Of a stretch of 13,627 nucleotides of DNA, positions 12,320-13,627 are shown piece by piece. This DNA is from Candidatus Tayloriibacteriota bacterium. Lineage in GTDB: Bacteria > Patescibacteriota > Minisyncoccia > Phycocordibacterales > PALSA-1337. Each line of letters starts with the position of its first letter. Position 1 is the stretch's first letter. The notes under the pieces were generated by a model. The model was not told where the DNA came from. It was given only the letters and a program-made list of their open reading frames with translations, and did no database searches. The stretch is from assembly GCA_003170325.1 (NCBI GenBank), contig PMZP01000076.1, positions 1 to 13,627 on the forward strand, read 5' to 3'. Both the position numbers and the translations under genes were made by a program.

Positions 12320-13165
12320 ATGAATCACCTGATCACCATCGCAAAATCAGACGGAACGAAGGAGCTTTTCGAAGAGGAGAAGCTGGTGAGCTCTCTCAAA
12401 AAGGTCGGCGCCAAGCCGGAGATCATTGACGATGTGGTGGACGAAGTGGAAAGAGAGATGCATGAAGGCATGACCACCGCAGATATCTACCGTCGTGCCT
12501 TCGTCCTGCTCCACAAGCATTCGGTGCCGATGGCGGCAAAATATTCTGTCCGACGCGCCATGATGGAGCTCGGTCCGGACGGATTTCCGTTCGAGAGATT
12601 CATCGCCCGAATTTTCAAGATGTGGGGATACGAATCGGTCACTGATCAGACCCTGATGGGAACATGCGTCGACCATGAAGTCGATGTCGTCGCTTGGAAA
12701 GACAAAGAATTGGCGATGGTTGAAGCCAAGTATCACAATGAATTCGGCATGAAGTCCGACCTCAAGGTCGCTTTGTATGTCAAAGCCCGTTTCGATGATC
12801 TGGCTGGCACGACTTTCAAATACGGCGGCGTGGAACGCAAGCTGACCGAGCGCTGGTTGGCCACGAATACGAAATTCACGGAAAAAGCCATCAAGTACGG
12901 CGAATGCAATCACCTCAAATTGATTGGCTGGAATTATCCGATTCATGGAAACTTACATGAGATAATCGAAGAGAACGGATTGCACCCGATCAGCTGTATC
13001 GATTCTTTGACGCGAGATCAGAAGAAAGATCTGGCAGGCCGCAACACCCTTGTTTGCATCGACTTGGTAGGCAATCCCGGAATCCTAGACCAGATCGGCG
13101 TCAAAGGCCCCGCCGCCGAAAAAGTCCTGACCGAGGCGCAGATAATCATCGAGGAGGCGAAATAA
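12320..13165 (+). CDS. ATP-cone domain fused to a restriction-endonuclease-fold domain
   Basis: A 281-residue protein. Residues about 4-88 form an ATP-cone domain, the nucleotide-binding regulatory module of NrdR and ribonucleotide reductases (ITIAKSDGTKELFEEEKLVSSLKKVGA to SVRRAMMELG). A PD-(D/E)xK nuclease-like domain of Mrr type follows: GFPFERFIARIFKMWGYE, then D122 in HEVDVVAW and E135-A-K137 in MVEAKYH, with the spacing expected for an active site. The remainder (about 150-281) is partly helical; the segment LVGNPGILDQIGVKGPAAEKVL has a helix-hairpin-helix flavour. A plausible reading (inference) is a nuclease whose activity is gated by ATP or dATP level, acting in DNA repair or defence. 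No methylase or specificity gene is adjacent. A Shine-Dalgarno site for the next gene lies inside its 3' end, so the two genes are coupled. Confidence 0.88.
   Translation: MNHLITIAKSDGTKELFEEEKLVSSLKKVGAKPEIIDDVVDEVEREMHEGMTTADIYRRAFVLLHKHSVPMAAKYSVRRAMMELGPDGFPFERFIARIFKMWGYESVTDQTLMGTCVDHEVDVVAWKDKELAMVEAKYHNEFGMKSDLKVALYVKARFDDLAGTTFKYGGVERKLTERWLATNTKFTEKAIKYGECNHLKLIGWNYPIHGNLHEIIEENGLHPISCIDSLTRDQKKDLAGRNTLVCIDLVGNPGILDQIGVKGPAAEKVLTEAQIIIEEAK
13151..13157 (+). promoter_or_regulatory. Strong Shine-Dalgarno site of the Nudix gene
   Basis: GAGGAGG ends 9 nt before the ATG at 13167 and lies within the last codons of the preceding gene, whose stop ends at 13165. It fixes the Nudix start at 13167 and indicates a two-gene operon. 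Confidence 0.8.
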
Positions 13166-13166
13166 C

Positions 13167-13627
13167 ATGGCATCAAATGATTTACTAGATATTGTCGATG
13201 AGAATGATAGTGTCATTGGACCAGACACGCGGGAAAATGTGCATAAGAAAGGTTTGCTTCATAGAGAGATTCATATCTGGTTCATCACTCCAGATGGCGA
13301 TATGATTTTTCAGCACCGCGCAAAGGATAAGGATACTTATCCTGACTTGCTTGACGCTACCGTCGGAGGACACGTTGACCTGGGCATGAGCTACGAAGAT
13401 ACTGCTATAAAGGAAATGAAAGAGGAAACAGGAATAGCGGCAACTATTGGCGATTTGCATTTGATAAAAAAATTACGGACTCATTCTATTGATTCTGTGA
13501 CTGGTAAAATCAATGATGTATTCAGGGTTCAATATGGTTACGTCTATAAAGGAAATATTTTTGATCTCAAAATTGAAGCGGGGAAAGCTGTTGGATTCGT
13601 AGCATGGCCGATTGAAAAGATATTTAG
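13167..13627 (+). CDS. Nudix hydrolase, isopentenyl-diphosphate-isomerase-like/YfcD type (3' end outside window)
   Basis: At least 153 residues are encoded before the window ends in frame. The N terminus LLDIVDENDSVIG, then HKKGLLHREIHIWFI and FQHRAKDKDTYPDLLDATVGGHVD, is characteristic of the Nudix subgroup related to E. coli YfcD and type I isopentenyl-diphosphate isomerase. The Nudix box follows: GHVDLG, then YEDTAIKEMKEETGI. The catalytic KE..EE glutamates are present, but the first glutamate of the consensus (after Gly plus five residues) is methionine, and the usual Arg before Glu is Lys. The substrate is unknown; a housecleaning hydrolase is more likely than a true isomerase. It starts 1 nt after the stop of the ATP-cone/nuclease gene with a strong Shine-Dalgarno site, so they share an operon. 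Confidence 0.9.
   Translation, partial: MASNDLLDIVDENDSVIGPDTRENVHKKGLLHREIHIWFITPDGDMIFQHRAKDKDTYPDLLDATVGGHVDLGMSYEDTAIKEMKEETGIAATIGDLHLIKKLRTHSIDSVTGKINDVFRVQYGYVYKGNIFDLKIEAGKAVGFVAWPIEKIF

Noticed and set aside
1..13627. CRISPR arrays, insertion sequences, tRNA or rRNA genes
   Set aside because: No regularly spaced direct repeats, transposase motifs, cloverleaf or ribosomal RNA signatures were seen; non-coding gaps are all under 170 nt.

Overview
The window looks like a chromosomal segment of a Candidate Phyla Radiation (Patescibacteria, probably Parcubacteria-like) bacterium. This is an inference from protein character (the leucyl-tRNA synthetase, YchF, MltG-like and ATP-cone/nuclease proteins), from compact single-strand gene packing, and from a membrane protein of a type I associate with that group. 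All genes are on the + strand. TGA is used as an ordinary stop (end of mnmA), so the standard bacterial code fits. No tRNA, rRNA, CRISPR array, transposase or phage gene was seen.

Layout: the tail of an unidentified gene (1-150); a membrane-anchored GAF-PAS histidine kinase (161-1909) followed by a single-domain response regulator (1938-2321); the ATPase/GTPase YchF (2351-3463); a small gene for a 76-aa tail-anchored protein with its own promoter, Shine-Dalgarno site and terminator (3520-3877); a greatly enlarged leucyl-tRNA synthetase (3911-7423); a sigma-70 region 4/HARE-HTH transcription-type protein (7577-8635); a membrane protein of unknown function (8736-10013); an MltG-like murein transglycosylase (10035-11024) overlapping the tRNA 2-thiouridylase gene mnmA (11002-12249); an ATP-cone plus restriction-endonuclease-fold protein (12320-13165); and a Nudix hydrolase cut by the window end (13167-13627).

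The most unusual object is the leucyl-tRNA synthetase. Its CP1 editing domain is interrupted twice, first by what reads as a complete RBBP9/YdeN-type serine hydrolase domain and then by a Nudix domain with a perfect Nudix box. The HVGH and KMSKR catalytic motifs and the editing aspartates are still present. One open frame thus carries aminoacylation, editing and two further potential hydrolase activities.

The second unusual feature is palindromic DNA inside housekeeping genes. mnmA carries a 127-bp nested inverted repeat that is translated in frame as about 40 extra residues, and leuS carries a 56-bp hairpin in a linker. The mnmA element resembles in concept the Rickettsia palindromic elements that insert into coding genes.

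A regulatory pattern also recurs. Upstream of ychF, leuS, the sigma-like gene and the membrane-protein gene, a -10 hexamer ends only 6-7 nt before the ATG with no Shine-Dalgarno site, so these messages should be leaderless or nearly so. By contrast the small membrane protein and the terminal Nudix gene have clear Shine-Dalgarno sequences. A 32-bp dyad overlaps the -35 element of the membrane-protein gene.
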